From a virus: 44,634 bases of DNA. The translations under genes and the position numbers were made by a program. Location of the stretch: the IMG/VR virus record IMGVR_UViG_3300012685_000004, positions 1-44,634 of that record. One strand, written 5' to 3'. Positions 1-7,040 of the stretch are shown piece by piece. The notes under the pieces were generated by a model. The model was not told the origin of the DNA. It saw only the letters and a list, made by a program, of their open reading frames with translations, and searched no databases. Position 1 is the first letter of the stretch. Every line of letters begins with the position of its first letter.

Positions 1-220
1 GATCAAAAAGCGCGAACTGCCGGAAGCCACGCTATCGATCCGCGCCAGTCAGCAAAAGCTGATCGGCGATCCCGATCCCGACACCTTGCCGGACGATCTC
101 TGCAAGATCACGCGCGAGGCGGATCGCGCCAAAATCCGCGCGCATCTGTTGACCGGCGGCGAAGTGGAAGGTTTTGCGCTGTCCAACGCCGAACCAAGCT
201 TGGCGGTGTACGTGCGATGA
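1..220 (+). CDS. Gp157-family protein, 3' part (cut by window edge)
   Basis: C-terminal part of a protein whose start lies at 44228. Joining both ends of the circular genome gives one open frame of 167 residues, with its stop TGA at 218-220. It resembles siphovirus Gp157 family proteins (Pfam PF05565): short, charged, coiled-coil-rich proteins encoded beside phage recombination genes. The family has been linked to resistance against superinfecting phages, but its biochemistry is unclear. The stop overlaps the start of the Rad52-like gene (ATGA), so the two are probably translationally coupled. Confidence 0.8.
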   Translation, partial: IKKRELPEATLSIRASQQKLIGDPDPDTLPDDLCKITREADRAKIRAHLLTGGEVEGFALSNAEPSLAVYVR

Positions 221-909
221 CTTGGGACAATGTGCAAGACCTGTTCGATGCGTTGTCGGCACCGTTCCCGGTGGAGGAAGTTTCGTGGCGCGTCGGACCA
301 ACCAACGAAAAAAGCCGCGAGCAAAATCAGCCGTTGCGCGGCCAGCCGCTTTGCTACATCGACACCCGCAGTGTGATGGACCGGCTCGATAGCGTCTGTG
401 GCCCGGAGAATTGGCAAGACACCTATACGCCGGGCATGGGCACCTCGATTGTCTGCAACATCGGTATCAAGCTCGGCGCGGGAAATCTGAGCGAATGGCT
501 GTGGAAGGCGGACGGCGCGGGCGCGACCGATATGGAAGCCGAAAAGGGCGCGCTATCGGACGCGTTCAAGCGCGCGGCGGTGCGTTGGGGTGTCGGGCGC
601 TACCTCTATGAAATCAAAGCGCCGTGGATCGAACTGCAACAGCGCGGCAAGAGCGCGATCATTCCCGACGACAAGCAAGAGCGGTTGAATACGCTCTATC
701 AGGAATACACCCGCAAAATCCAACCGGTCATCGGCGTTCATGCCTATCGTCAAGCTTACCGGCTATTGCTCGGCACCATCAACACCATCACGCCGGAACA
801 ACTGGTGCTGTACGTGCCAGCCAATCAACACTTGATTGACGAGCTACCCGCCGCGATGCGCGATCACATCATGGCAACCATTCACAAACGACGACAGGCG
901 ACAGTATGA
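217..909 (+). CDS. Rad52/Rad22-type single-strand annealing protein
   Basis: A 230-residue protein of the Rad52 family found in phages, which binds single-stranded DNA and anneals complementary strands in phage recombination. The supporting features are the N-terminal block ending in a tyrosine-isoleucine-aspartate stretch near residue 47, the segment VMDRLDSV near 54, and the family hallmark SDAFKRAAVRWGVGRYLY around residues 114-131. It overlaps the preceding Gp157-like gene and the next gene by ATGA junctions. Gp157 plus an annealing protein is a common phage recombination module. There is no exonuclease partner next door, unless the HNH or hypothetical genes downstream supply one. Confidence 0.85.
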   Translation: MTWDNVQDLFDALSAPFPVEEVSWRVGPTNEKSREQNQPLRGQPLCYIDTRSVMDRLDSVCGPENWQDTYTPGMGTSIVCNIGIKLGAGNLSEWLWKADGAGATDMEAEKGALSDAFKRAAVRWGVGRYLYEIKAPWIELQQRGKSAIIPDDKQERLNTLYQEYTRKIQPVIGVHAYRQAYRLLLGTINTITPEQLVLYVPANQHLIDELPAAMRDHIMATIHKRRQATV

Positions 910-1115
910 CCAAACCAGAAATGCACGGCGCGTTGTTTTTCTCGAAAGAGCAGCCGGAAATCTCGGGCTATCTCGTCATCAATGGCGAGCACTATGAAAT
1001 CGCGGGTTGGCGGCCATCGCCGATCCGCGCCGACATCACAGCAAGGCGGATTAAACCGGAAGGCGACGATGACGACGGAAGCGGATCAGGCGCGCGCGAA
1101 TGCGATCCCGCTTGA
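906..1115 (+). CDS. hypothetical protein, 69 aa
   Basis: Small protein not recognised. The N-terminal half has alternating hydrophobic residues that suggest a small beta fold (ALFFSKEQPEISGYLVINGE). The tail is acidic, with a run of aspartates. Its start overlaps the Rad52-like stop (ATGA), and its 3' end overlaps the next gene in another frame, which supports a real operon member. Confidence 0.6.
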   Translation: MTKPEMHGALFFSKEQPEISGYLVINGEHYEIAGWRPSPIRADITARRIKPEGDDDDGSGSGARECDPA

Positions 1116-1542
1116 AGTCAAAAAAGACGGATTGCGGCAACGGCAAAGCGGTGATTGGGTTTTAAGCCTCGTCATCGCGGCGGCGGATATGGACGAACGT
1201 ATCACCGCCGCGCCGATGGGCACGCGGTTTCAATGCGCGCTGGTCGAAATCAACGATGACGAAAGCCCGACCCATGATCGCGCCCGCCAGCACTGGCGCG
1301 GCATGAGCCCAACCAAGCAAGCCGGGATGCGCTGCAAAGACCCGGTGTTCTGGGCCTATCTCTCGGAAGAAATGCACTTTACGGAAATCGACAATGAGGA
1401 ACGCGCCGCGCAGGCGGTGCGCGAAGTCTGCACGATTTCGTCCCGCGCCGATCTGGACAAGCCGCTGCGCAATGACGCGCGCCGCATCTGGCACGATCTG
1501 GACAGCCATTTCCAAGGATGGAGGGCGGCCGAACATGGCTGA
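1069..1542 (+). CDS. hypothetical protein, 157 aa
   Basis: Not recognised. The ATG at 1069 is preferred over an upstream in-frame ATG (982) because it keeps the overlap with the previous gene short, as is normal in this operon. The central part reads as a single-domain fold (VLSLVIAAADMDERITAAPMG), followed by a Trp/Met-containing helix and a conserved-looking C-terminus ending near the HNH gene start. Position between the annealing protein and the HNH nuclease suggests a role in DNA recombination or repair, but this is inference only. Confidence 0.65.
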   Translation: MTTEADQARANAIPLEVKKDGLRQRQSGDWVLSLVIAAADMDERITAAPMGTRFQCALVEINDDESPTHDRARQHWRGMSPTKQAGMRCKDPVFWAYLSEEMHFTEIDNEERAAQAVREVCTISSRADLDKPLRNDARRIWHDLDSHFQGWRAAEHG

Positions 1543-1837
1543 TCTTCGCCAGCGCCAGCCGCGCGAACATGATGAAGCCTATCTTGAATTCATCAGAGGC
1601 CAGCCATGCTGCCTTTGCGGCGACAACACCAGCGTTGAAGCGGCGCATCTTCGCGTTGGTTCGATCAATGACGACAAGCGCGACACCGGGGGCGGCGAAC
1701 GCAGTTCCGACAAATGGGCGTTGCCGCTCTGTGGCAAGCATCATCGCGAGCAGCACTCGATGGACGAAAGGGTTTTCTGGTCGCGCTATGGCCGCGATCC
1801 CTTTGCGCTGGCGATGCACTACCGGTTGAAGCCGTGA
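1535..1837 (+). CDS. HNH-type nuclease, DUF968/Ref-like
   Basis: A 100-residue protein with a compact zinc-binding HNH pattern. A CxxC pair near residues 25-28 (CCLCGD) is followed by an A-H-L motif near 36-39 and then LCGKHHREQH near residues 69-78. This matches the DUF968 / Ref-like HNH nucleases of phage recombination regions, which cut DNA using one metal ion. The start at 1535 overlaps the previous stop by 8 bases. The longer in-frame reading from 1394 would overlap the upstream gene heavily and is rejected. The role in recombination is inferred from neighbours. Confidence 0.75.
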   Translation: MADLRQRQPREHDEAYLEFIRGQPCCLCGDNTSVEAAHLRVGSINDDKRDTGGGERSSDKWALPLCGKHHREQHSMDERVFWSRYGRDPFALAMHYRLKP

Positions 1838-1841
1838 AACA

Positions 1842-1949
1842 ATGAAGGCGCTCATCCTATTCTGGATTTCCCTCGTGCTTGTCTTTGGCTTGAATGACAT
1901 TCGAGTATCGATTGATCGCGTCTCTGTTTCTTGCGGGGCGGGACGATGA
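1842..1949 (+). CDS. single-pass membrane peptide, 35 aa
   Basis: Short gene in the gap between the HNH nuclease and the next gene. The protein starts MKALILFWISLVLVFGL, one hydrophobic helix of about 15 residues after a lysine, followed by a short polar tail. Its stop overlaps the next start (ATGA at 1946-1949), as at most junctions of this operon. Function unknown; it could be a membrane-targeting or superinfection-related peptide, but nothing proves that. Confidence 0.5.
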   Translation: MKALILFWISLVLVFGLNDIRVSIDRVSVSCGAGR

Positions 1950-2131
1950 AACGCTTTTCGATTTGGGTCCGCGAGTATGGCAGCGATCACGATGTTGAGC
2001 TTTGCCAAGTCGAAAGCAATCCGCAACCGACCGTGCAAGCGCTCTACCAAAAAATCCTGAAAATCGGCGGCGGCAAAAAGGTTTCAAAATATACGTTCGT
2101 GCGCGTGGTGGATAATCATGCCCAGCGATGA
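1946..2131 (+). CDS. hypothetical protein, 61 aa
   Basis: Small basic protein starting MKRFSIWVREYGSDHDVELC. It has the look of a short alpha/beta fold and no recognisable motif. The ATG at 1946 overlaps the upstream peptide gene (ATGA), and its 3' end overlaps the next gene by 14 bases. An alternative start 15 bases upstream (1931) is less likely, because it lies inside the upstream peptide gene and gains nothing. Confidence 0.6.
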   Translation: MKRFSIWVREYGSDHDVELCQVESNPQPTVQALYQKILKIGGGKKVSKYTFVRVVDNHAQR

Positions 2132-2543
2132 TCAAAAAATTACATTCGCTAGCGGCAGCAAAAAATTTGATTTGCAGTTGGCACAAGCGCTGATCGATGA
2201 GCGGCGGCTAGCTGACATCTTTGAATTTTGCAAGATCGAGAAAATCGAACTGAAAAGCGAAAGTTGGCTTTGGGAGCGCAGCGGCAACATCTGCATTGAG
2301 TATGAATGCAACGGCGAGCCGTCCGGCATTGCTGCGACCGAAGCGGATTATTGGGTTCACGAATTGAAGCGCGATAACGCAACGCTGGTTTACCTGATGT
2401 TTCCAACGAAACGGCTGAAAGAGTTGGCGCGCGCCGCGATCCGCCACGGGCGCGGCCGGATCGGCGGTGATGGCAAGCGAATGAAGGTCGCGCTGATCCC
2501 GCTATCGGACATCCTGAGAGATTGCGGCAACGATGTTCATTAG
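2118..2543 (+). CDS. putative PD-(D/E)xK-like nuclease, 141 aa
   Basis: The pattern ICIEYECNGEPSGIAATEAD near residues 56-75, with YLMFPTKRLKEL near residue 95, resembles small phage proteins of the restriction-endonuclease-like fold, in which an acidic residue and an E-x-Y/K strand form the metal site. A conserved lysine/glutamate pair precedes it (KIELKSES). The assignment is tentative and rests on motif shape only. Its place in the recombination operon would suit a resolvase-like or repair nuclease. Confidence 0.5.
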   Translation: MPSDDQKITFASGSKKFDLQLAQALIDERRLADIFEFCKIEKIELKSESWLWERSGNICIEYECNGEPSGIAATEADYWVHELKRDNATLVYLMFPTKRLKELARAAIRHGRGRIGGDGKRMKVALIPLSDILRDCGNDVH

Positions 2544-2554
2544 CAGGGGGAAGC

Positions 2555-2905
2555 GTGGCCAATTTTGCGATGCCATGGGTGGACGCGGATTTTCGCCGCA
2601 AGACCACGCGCCTGACCAAATTGCAGCGCAACGCCTATCGGGATTTGCTGCAAGCCTGCTTCGACGGCAATGGGATTTTGCAGGACAACAACAGGCGGAT
2701 GGCCCAGATTTGTGACATCGATCTTAGAACATGGCGCAAACATCGCCCGGTGCTGCTGGCGTTCTTTTACCAAACGGCGGACGGCTGGCGGCATAAGCGG
2801 GTTGACCACGATCTGGCACGGATCGCCAAGATTAGGGAACAGCGATCCCTCGCCGGACAGAAGGGCGCGCTGCAAACCGCGATGCGCTGGTATCGCAAAC
2901 ATTAA
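2555..2905 (+). CDS. DUF1376-family protein (YdaU-like), 116 aa
   Basis: Starts at GTG 2555 behind a strong AGGGGGAA ribosome site. An in-frame ATG at 2570 is the alternative. The layout PWVDADFRRKT, LQRNAYRDLLQACF, a short DDN/NNRRMAQI stretch, then LAFFYQTADGWRHKRVDHDL is the typical order of DUF1376. These proteins are common in phage replication regions and resemble replication-initiator or primosome helper domains. It ends after about 116 residues, shorter than many family members, which often carry a variable tail. Confidence 0.8.
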   Translation: MANFAMPWVDADFRRKTTRLTKLQRNAYRDLLQACFDGNGILQDNNRRMAQICDIDLRTWRKHRPVLLAFFYQTADGWRHKRVDHDLARIAKIREQRSLAGQKGALQTAMRWYRKH

Positions 2906-3121
2906 TTGAAAAGGAAAACATCAATGTATACATTGGTGCAGCATCAATGTTGCACGGTTGTTGCAAAATAAAAAATCATCCCGTTGATTTTATTCGACAA
3001 CTAAAAAATTTTGCCGTGGCAAATGCCGCAGCAAATGCCCTGACTATATAGAATAGATATACTCTTACTTCTTTCTTTGTATGCTGCGCGCGCGCGAGGG
3101 GCTTCCCAAAGGAGGTTCATC
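2906..3121. promoter_or_regulatory. AT-rich intergenic region with two inverted repeats
   Basis: This AT-rich gap breaks an otherwise tightly overlapping operon. One inverted repeat (ACATTG ... CAATGT) lies near 2928-2950. A second (AAAATCA ... TGATTTT) lies near 2972-2991 and is followed by AT-rich sequence. A repeat of GCAAATGCC occurs twice around 3020-3040, and a TATACT-like box near 3058-3063 could serve a promoter for the next gene. A 15-codon open frame with a fair ribosome site starts at 2924. No function is proven. Confidence 0.35.
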
Positions 3122-3628
3122 ATGCCGCACCCGCAGGCCGGTCCAACACCGGAACGCTTGCGACGCTCACAGGGATTTTTCGAGATCGGCGGCGACCGCA
3201 GGACCGGACACCGCTTTAGGATGGCCGACACGCCATTGGCGCGGGCGCTGATGCGCCAAAAACTTTCTGGCGATGAATATAGCGGCCTCAAGCAATACGC
3301 GCTGCACTGGTTCGCTGGCGGCCTACAGGGCCACCTCAACAGTATCGACCTCAACCGCATTCTGGCTTTCGATCCCGGCAGCATGACCGGGCTGGCCAAA
3401 TCGGAAGCGCAAGCCGACCATCGTCAAGCTTATTATGATGCGCGCGAACATCTTGGCTATCGCCCGGCCTTCGTCGCCGATTGCGTGGCATGCTGGGAAC
3501 TCAACTTGGAACGGGTTGGCCACATGATGGGGTTTCGATCCAACTACCGGGCGAGGGAAGCGGCGTTATACATCCTGCGCGATGCAGGGTATCGGCTCGG
3601 CAGGTTTTGGAGCGAGCGGTCGCCATAA
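3122..3628 (+). CDS. DUF6456-like hypothetical protein, 168 aa
   Basis: The ATG at 3122 follows an excellent ribosome site (AAAGGAGG, 7-base spacing), so the 15 extra codons upstream are rejected. The C-terminal half (ADCVACWELNLERVGHMMG, then a helix ending DAGYRLGRFW) resembles the DUF6456 domain seen in alphaproteobacterial and phage proteins with helix-turn-helix character. As the last gene of the early operon, after its own AT-rich leader, it could be a late-gene regulator. That is inference from position. Confidence 0.65.
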   Translation: MPHPQAGPTPERLRRSQGFFEIGGDRRTGHRFRMADTPLARALMRQKLSGDEYSGLKQYALHWFAGGLQGHLNSIDLNRILAFDPGSMTGLAKSEAQADHRQAYYDAREHLGYRPAFVADCVACWELNLERVGHMMGFRSNYRAREAALYILRDAGYRLGRFWSERSP

Positions 3629-3792
3629 ATTTTGGCATTGACAAAAGGGCGTTTTGGCATCCTGATCCGGTATCCTCTGACGCGCGCGCCAATGAACCGG
3701 TTTTACTGCGGTAAGCCCCCCTTGCGTCGCAGTGGCAAGGCGTTGACGGCGAACATGGGGACGGTTTGGACCTCCCATAGCGTACCAAATCG
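3629..3792 (+). ncRNA. possible short RNA before terminator
   Basis: No convincing gene. A TTGACA box (3638-3643) lies just after the early operon, with no good -10 at 17 bases. Downstream are two small stems (CTTGC ... GCAAG near 3719-3737; GGG ... CCC near 3756-3777), followed by the terminator at 3793. A block GGGGACGGTTTGGA here resembles GGGACCGATTTGGA in the other inter-terminator space near 33445. Either a small RNA or simply the 3' untranslated end of the early transcript. Confidence 0.2.
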
Positions 3793-3834
3793 AAGGCCGG
3801 TTGATCCTCGCGGACGCAACCGGCCTTTTTTATT
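3793..3834 (+). terminator. rho-independent terminator of early operon
   Basis: Perfect 11-bp stem AAGGCCGGTTG / CAACCGGCCTT around a 13-base loop, followed by TTTTTTATTT. It ends the rightward early operon and touches the stop codon of the convergent leftward gene. Confidence 0.9.
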
Positions 3835-4079
3835 TAGCGGATTGCCAGCGAAAGCAATGGCAGCATCAGCACCAAAATTCCGTAAAAAATGATGGCGTAA
3901 AAAAATTCAAACCGAGACCTGAATATAGGGGCGCGTTGGGTACGGCGAGCGCGGGCATCACGAATTGCTCGGCGGGCATCACCAATAGCCAGCAACGCAA
4001 ATCGAGCGACGTGGAAGATGATATAGACGACAAAGACTATTCTAGCGGCATCCCAAAGATTTTGTAAATCAGCAATCAT
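3834..4079 (-). CDS. two-helix membrane protein, 81 aa
   Basis: Reading starts at ATG 4079, overlapping the recombinase stop (ATGA), behind GGAGG eleven bases upstream. The protein has two hydrophobic segments, [19 protein letters not shown] near residue 14 and a second of about 20 residues at the C-terminus ([18 protein letters not shown]). A basic linker rich in Arg and Ala joins them. It is the last gene of the HTH-recombinase operon. Function unknown; a holin-like or superinfection role is possible but not shown. Confidence 0.65.
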   Translation of the reverse strand: MIADLQNLWDAARIVFVVYIIFHVARFALLAIGDARRAIRDARARRTQRAPIFRSRFEFFYAIIFYGILVLMLPLLSLAIR

Positions 4080-4717
4080 GGCCGGGCCTCCTTCAATCGT
4101 TCCACCAAACGCAACACGGTGACGGACTGCCACGCCTTGCCGCGCAGCGGCTTGACGCCTTGCGCATTCAGGAACGCGGCGATGCGCCGCGACGATAGAT
4201 TGATGACCGGCGCGACGACCTCGCGCAAGCTTTCGGCGAAGGCGTCGGCCTCGGTGCGATTGGTGGCCGCTTGCTTGGCGTTGCCCAAGGTCACGCCGCG
4301 CGCCTTGGCCGCGCGCAACGCGTCTTTGGTCCGCTGCGAAATCATCCGCCGCTCTTTTTCGGCGAGCGCGGCATAGATGTGCAGCATGAACGGGTCGCAA
4401 TCCGCGCCAAGCTCGGCAACGATGAATGGCACGCGCTGCGCCATCAATCCGGCGATGAAAGCGACATCGCGCGAAAGCCGGTCCAGCTTGGCGACGATGA
4501 CCGGACATTTAAGTTTTTTGGCTTGGGCTAGTGCTGCGGCAAGTTGCGGACGCGTGGCAAGTGCATCCGATCCCTTGCCGGTTTCGATTTCGATAAACTC
4601 ACCCGCAATCGCCATGCCTTCCGTTTCCGCAAACCGCGTGATCGCCGCGCGCTGCGCTTCCAAACCTAGACCTGAGCGGCCTTGGCGTTGTGTCGAGACC
4701 CGATAGTAGACAATCAT
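4076..4717 (-). CDS. small serine recombinase (resolvase/invertase family), 213 aa
   Basis: Catalytic domain with the nucleophile serine at residue 8 (YYRVSTQRQ) and the arginine pair in AKLDRLSRD (residues 80 and 83). A long helix ([11 protein letters not shown]) follows, then a C-terminal helix-turn-helix-like region ([17 protein letters not shown]). The size is that of resolvases and invertases, not of phage integrases. It overlaps the upstream HTH gene by ATGA. Possible jobs are dimer resolution of a circular genome, inversion of a segment, or mobilising the island. No crossover site with flanking inverted repeats was found by eye. Confidence 0.85.
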   Translation of the reverse strand: MIVYYRVSTQRQGRSGLGLEAQRAAITRFAETEGMAIAGEFIEIETGKGSDALATRPQLAAALAQAKKLKCPVIVAKLDRLSRDVAFIAGLMAQRVPFIVAELGADCDPFMLHIYAALAEKERRMISQRTKDALRAAKARGVTLGNAKQAATNRTEADAFAESLREVVAPVINLSSRRIAAFLNAQGVKPLRGKAWQSVTVLRLVERLKEARP

Positions 4718-4941
4718 CGCACAAACCCCAAATCTTGCGGTGTGATCCCGCGCGCGATCATCAGGTTAAGCAGCAATTCCACCGCATAGGGGATGGTGCC
4801 GCCCGCAACATAGCGGCGCGAGGTGCGATCGCCGATCTTGAGAAACCGCGCCGCGCCAACTTGGGTTAGGCCGAGTTCATTAATCGCGGCTTGGTATTGC
4901 GTGGCAGTCATGCGCCGCGCCGTCTTTTTAGTAGTCGCCAT
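4714..4941 (-). CDS. small HTH regulator, Aca-like candidate, 75 aa
   Basis: A 75-residue protein with a helix-turn-helix at about residues 25-45 ([20 protein letters not shown]) and a basic N-terminal arm. It is of the type common in alphaproteobacterial mobile elements. Its promoter carries two abutting type A dyads, so it may repress itself, and by extension the other island promoters that carry the same dyad. The size, the first-gene position in its unit and the nearby anti-restriction-like gene recall Aca regulators. That link is an inference from architecture, not from sequence similarity. The ribosome site is GAGAGGGG upstream. Confidence 0.75.
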   Translation of the reverse strand: MATTKKTARRMTATQYQAAINELGLTQVGAARFLKIGDRTSRRYVAGGTIPYAVELLLNLMIARGITPQDLGFVR

Positions 4942-4974
4942 TAAAACCCCTCTCTATCGGTCTAGCAACGGTCA

Positions 4975-5012
4975 GCATTAGGCCATTTTGACCGCTAGGG
5001 CAATATGGCCGG
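4975..5012 (-). promoter_or_regulatory. leftward promoter of HTH operon with two type A operators
   Basis: On the minus strand: -35 TTGCCC (4998-5003), 17-base spacer, -10 TAATGC (4975-4980). Two directly abutting 17-bp sites cover it: TAGGCCATTTTGACCGC at 4979-4995 and TAGGGCAATATGGCCGG at 4996-5012. The first lies mainly in the spacer and the second over the -35, as expected for a repressor site. Confidence 0.65.
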
Positions 5013-5016
5013 ACAA

Positions 5017-5045
5017 GAAAAAAGCCCGCCGGAAGGGCGGGCTTT
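5017..5045 (-). terminator. leftward terminator
   Basis: Ten-bp stem AAAGCCCGCC / GGCGGGCTTT (5021-5045). On the minus strand it is followed by TTTTTTCTTGTCC. It ends the unit of the zinc-motif gene and abuts the next promoter. Confidence 0.85.
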
Positions 5046-5065
5046 GTGTGGCAGGGCCGGGCCGG

Positions 5066-5278
5066 TTAGTGGCTGGCAATCGCCGCGATCTTGTGCCGGT
5101 TATAGGTCCGGTTGCGGTAAATCTGCGTTGTGGATTGCTTGCCGGTGCCACGGCAGGAAAAGCAGGTGCCGGACTTTGAGGCTTTGCCGTTCACAATCGC
5201 GCCCCATGAATAGGAACCGGTGCCGCGACACTTGCCGCAGGTTCCGGGTTTGGCGTTTTCGTGGGCTAGATCATACAT
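5066..5278 (-). CDS. double CxxCxGxG zinc-motif protein, 70 aa
   Basis: Two DnaJ-type zinc knuckles: CGKCRGTGSY near residue 14 and CFSCRGTGKQ near residue 39. Together they could bind one zinc ion; the rest is short and basic (RNRTYNRHK). Similar lone zinc ribbons occur in phage accessory regions. The start at 5278 follows GAGCAAGGGGAAC. It is a one-gene transcription unit with its own promoter and terminator. Confidence 0.75.
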   Translation of the reverse strand: MYDLAHENAKPGTCGKCRGTGSYSWGAIVNGKASKSGTCFSCRGTGKQSTTQIYRNRTYNRHKIAAIASH

Positions 5279-5310
5279 TTTCAGTTCCCCTTGCTCGGTT
5301 TCGATGGCTG

Positions 5311-5364
5311 GTGATAGCCAATAAATTTGGATGCTGTCAATATGGCCTAGACCAAAATGGCAAA
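5311..5364 (-). promoter_or_regulatory. leftward promoter with type B spacer site and type A sites
   Basis: Minus strand: -35 TTGACA (5335-5340), 18-base spacer, -10 TATCAC (5311-5316). The spacer holds a type B dyad (plus strand CCAATAAATTTGG, 5318-5330). Type A-like sites overlap and precede the -35: 5333-5349 (GCTGTCAATATGGCCTA) and 5348-5364 (TAGACCAAAATGGCAAA). Confidence 0.65.
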
Positions 5365-5376
5365 ATATTTTCAAAT

Positions 5377-5402
5377 AAAAAACCCGGCCTAAGCCGGGCT
5401 TT
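5377..5402 (-). terminator. leftward terminator
   Basis: Stem CCCGGC / GCCGGG with A/T extension (5382-5402), followed on the minus strand by TTTTTTATTTG. It ends the one-gene unit of 5424-5795. Confidence 0.85.
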
Positions 5403-5423
5403 TCGTGGCGATGGGTGCGGCGG

Positions 5424-5795
5424 TTAGCGGAATTCAAACACCCGACAAGGGATGTCAAAATAAACGCCGTTATTGGCGCGGTGCTCGTTATGGTGGAAAA
5501 ACCATGCCGAACCCGGTAGCGTTTCGCCGGTATCGTGCAGCCGCGCGCGTGGTATGGCGGGATCAAGCCCGCCGCTGTAGTCCATATAACCCTTGCCGAA
5601 ATAAAAACTGCCAAAGCCATAGTTAGGCGAGTTGGTTTGAAGGTCATCGCCCCAATTATGGGTAAAGCGGCGCATGCTGGTATCTGGCATGCGGCACCAA
5701 TCGCCGACCCGCGCGCCTTCCACACGATCCCAAATAGCTTGGCGGATCGCCAAAATTTCGCGGTCGCGTTCATCAAGCTCCGATGTATTTGTCAT
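5424..5795 (-). CDS. hypothetical protein, 123 aa
   Basis: Not recognised. The N-terminus is helical and charged (SELDERDREILAIRQAIWDR). The middle and end are rich in aromatic residues, glycine, histidine and asparagine (PNYGFGSFYFGKGYMDYSGG; SAWFFHHNEHRANNG), suggesting a compact beta-rich fold. The start 5795 follows CAGCAAGGGGAAATT. It is a stand-alone unit in the island with its own promoter, type A operator and terminator, so it is a candidate for independent, early, strong expression. Confidence 0.7.
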   Translation of the reverse strand: MTNTSELDERDREILAIRQAIWDRVEGARVGDWCRMPDTSMRRFTHNWGDDLQTNSPNYGFGSFYFGKGYMDYSGGLDPAIPRARLHDTGETLPGSAWFFHHNEHRANNGVYFDIPCRVFEFR

Positions 5796-5831
5796 AATTT
5801 CCCCTTGCTGGCGCGTGATTGCGCTGGCTCG

Positions 5832-5873
5832 GGCATAGGCCATTTTGGCCGTTAGGTCAACCAAGGAATTTGG
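5832..5873 (-). promoter_or_regulatory. leftward promoter with type A operator in spacer
   Basis: Minus strand: -35 TTGACC (5855-5860), 17-base spacer containing GGCCAAAATGGCC, -10 TATGCC (5832-5837). The type A site spans 5836-5852 (TAGGCCATTTTGGCCGT). A weak type B site (CCAAGGAATTTGG, 5861-5873) lies just upstream of the -35. This is the clearest example of the island promoter layout. Confidence 0.7.
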
Positions 5874-5877
5874 ACAA

Positions 5878-5904
5878 AAGAAAAACCCGCCTAATGGCGG
5901 GTTT
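5878..5904 (-). terminator. leftward terminator of ArdC unit
   Basis: Stem AAACCCGCC / GGCGGGTTT (5883-5904) with loop TAAT, then TTTTTCTTTTG on the minus strand. The hairpin contains the stop codon of the 37-residue gene. Confidence 0.85.
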
Positions 5905-6004
5905 CCTTTTGTGCTTCGCTCATGATCTTGAGCATTTCTTTTAGGAGGCTGATTAGCTTTTCGAGATCCGCAATCCGTTTTCTGATTTGCGCTTGCGTCC
6001 TCAT
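5891..6004 (-). CDS. short coiled-coil protein, 37 aa
   Basis: Starts at ATG 6004, overlapping the stop of the ArdC-like gene (ATGA), and ends at TAG 5891-5893 inside the terminator hairpin. The sequence is a single amphipathic helix (RIADLEKLISLLKEMLKIMS) with leucine/isoleucine spacing of a coiled coil. Coupled translation with the ArdC-like protein suggests a partner or accessory subunit; this is inference. Confidence 0.6.
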   Translation of the reverse strand: MRTQAQIRKRIADLEKLISLLKEMLKIMSEAQKETRH

Positions 6005-6888
6005 GCCGCCTCGCGGATCGGTTCGGCAAGCACGGCGCTGCGCAGGAAATCAGCGGCTTTCTGTGCGGCGCTGGCGGCGGTGAAGAACGCCTTGGCGTCA
6101 TCCTTGAGCAGCGCAATCCAGTTGCCGACATATTCGGCATGCTGCAACGCGCCGTCGATGTTGAATTCGGCGCACAAAAAGGCCGATGTCAACTCCGCCA
6201 CCAATTCTTCCGCCGCATAGGCGCGGTCGCCAAACCGTTTGCCGAATTGCCGGTCAAGGCGCGTGCCGTGGCCGGTCCAGTGTCCCAACTCATGAAACGC
6301 GGTTGAATAGTACAGCGCGGCCGATTTGAACGAGGCAAATTCGGGCATCGCCACGAAATCGTCAAAGCCACCACGGTAGAAAGCGCGGTCACCGCCGGTT
6401 TCGGAATAGTTCGCGCCCGTCGCGGCGATGAATTCGTCGATGGTCGCATCGCGGTCGTCGGTATGATTGAGCTTGATTTCCGGCGTTTCGAACGCGGAGG
6501 CGGGCAGGCCGTCGCACTGATCCACATTGAACACGGTAAAAAATTTCATCGTGCTAAAGGCGCGGCCTTCCTGATCTGTCGCGCCTTCCTTTGGCTTGGA
6601 AACGAGTTGCAAGACCTTGCAAATCTGGAAACCGTGTTCGCCTTTGCGGACATGCCCGCCAAGGTCCATTGCCTGCTTATAGGTGACATAATGCGGCGTC
6701 TTGAAGCGGCCGACATTGCCCCACAGCAGCACGGCGTTAACGCCTTGATAGGCCTTGCCGCTGATGACGTTGAGCGGGACGTTGCGGCCAGCGGTCGCGG
6801 ACCATGGCTTGACCCATGGCGCAACGCCGGCTTCAAGCGATTGCAGGATGCGGGCGGTGACTTCGGCGTGCAGATTAACGGTTGCCAT
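6001..6888 (-). CDS. ArdC-like anti-restriction metalloprotein, 295 aa
   Basis: The N-terminal ArdC/DUF1738-type domain (about residues 5-125, with APWVKPWS near 23 and KAYQGVNAVLLW near 45) is followed by a zincin-like domain with HELGH at residues 199-203 and a helix carrying glutamates near 228, which would complete a zinc site. ArdC proteins, known from plasmids and some phages, bind single-stranded DNA and can protect incoming DNA from restriction. The start 6888 follows CAGCAAGGGGAAAACC; the 10 extra upstream codons are rejected. It is the longest gene of the island, and its upstream region is unusually long (6889-7435). Confidence 0.85.
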   Translation of the reverse strand: MATVNLHAEVTARILQSLEAGVAPWVKPWSATAGRNVPLNVISGKAYQGVNAVLLWGNVGRFKTPHYVTYKQAMDLGGHVRKGEHGFQICKVLQLVSKPKEGATDQEGRAFSTMKFFTVFNVDQCDGLPASAFETPEIKLNHTDDRDATIDEFIAATGANYSETGGDRAFYRGGFDDFVAMPEFASFKSAALYYSTAFHELGHWTGHGTRLDRQFGKRFGDRAYAAEELVAELTSAFLCAEFNIDGALQHAEYVGNWIALLKDDAKAFFTAASAAQKAADFLRSAVLAEPIREAA

Positions 6889-6923
6889 TTGGTTTTCCCC
6901 TTGCTGGCGTTTCAACAATTCTT

Positions 6924-6985
6924 GAGTTAGGCCAAAGCGGCCTATGGGTCAAGATGGCCTAAGCAGGGATCGCCAAAACATTTGG
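6924..6985 (-). promoter_or_regulatory. proximal leftward promoter of ArdC unit
   Basis: Minus strand: -35 TTGACC (6947-6952), 17-base spacer, -10 TAACTC (6924-6929). Two abutting type A sites occur: 6928-6944 (TAGGCCAAAGCGGCCTA, perfect 6-bp arms) and 6945-6961 (TGGGTCAAGATGGCCTA). A type B site (CCAAAACATTTGG, 6973-6985) lies upstream. Confidence 0.65.
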
Positions 6986-7040
6986 TCACAAAATGTTACA
7001 GCCGCAAATCAGGTGAAATCGGCTGCACTGAAATCGCCAA

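Noticed and set aside
1-123. Terminal repeat as true phage DNA ends
   Set aside because: The repeat cuts a gene that is intact across the junction, so circular assembly overlap is the simpler explanation.
3686-3790. Possible tRNA-like fold (GGTTTGGACC with CCA-like end)
   Set aside because: No 7-bp acceptor stem pairs and no anticodon arm fits; better explained as small stems before a terminator.
3632-3892. Rightward frame through the 3793 terminator
   Set aside because: It crosses a strong terminator and overlaps the convergent membrane protein gene; composition is not protein-like.
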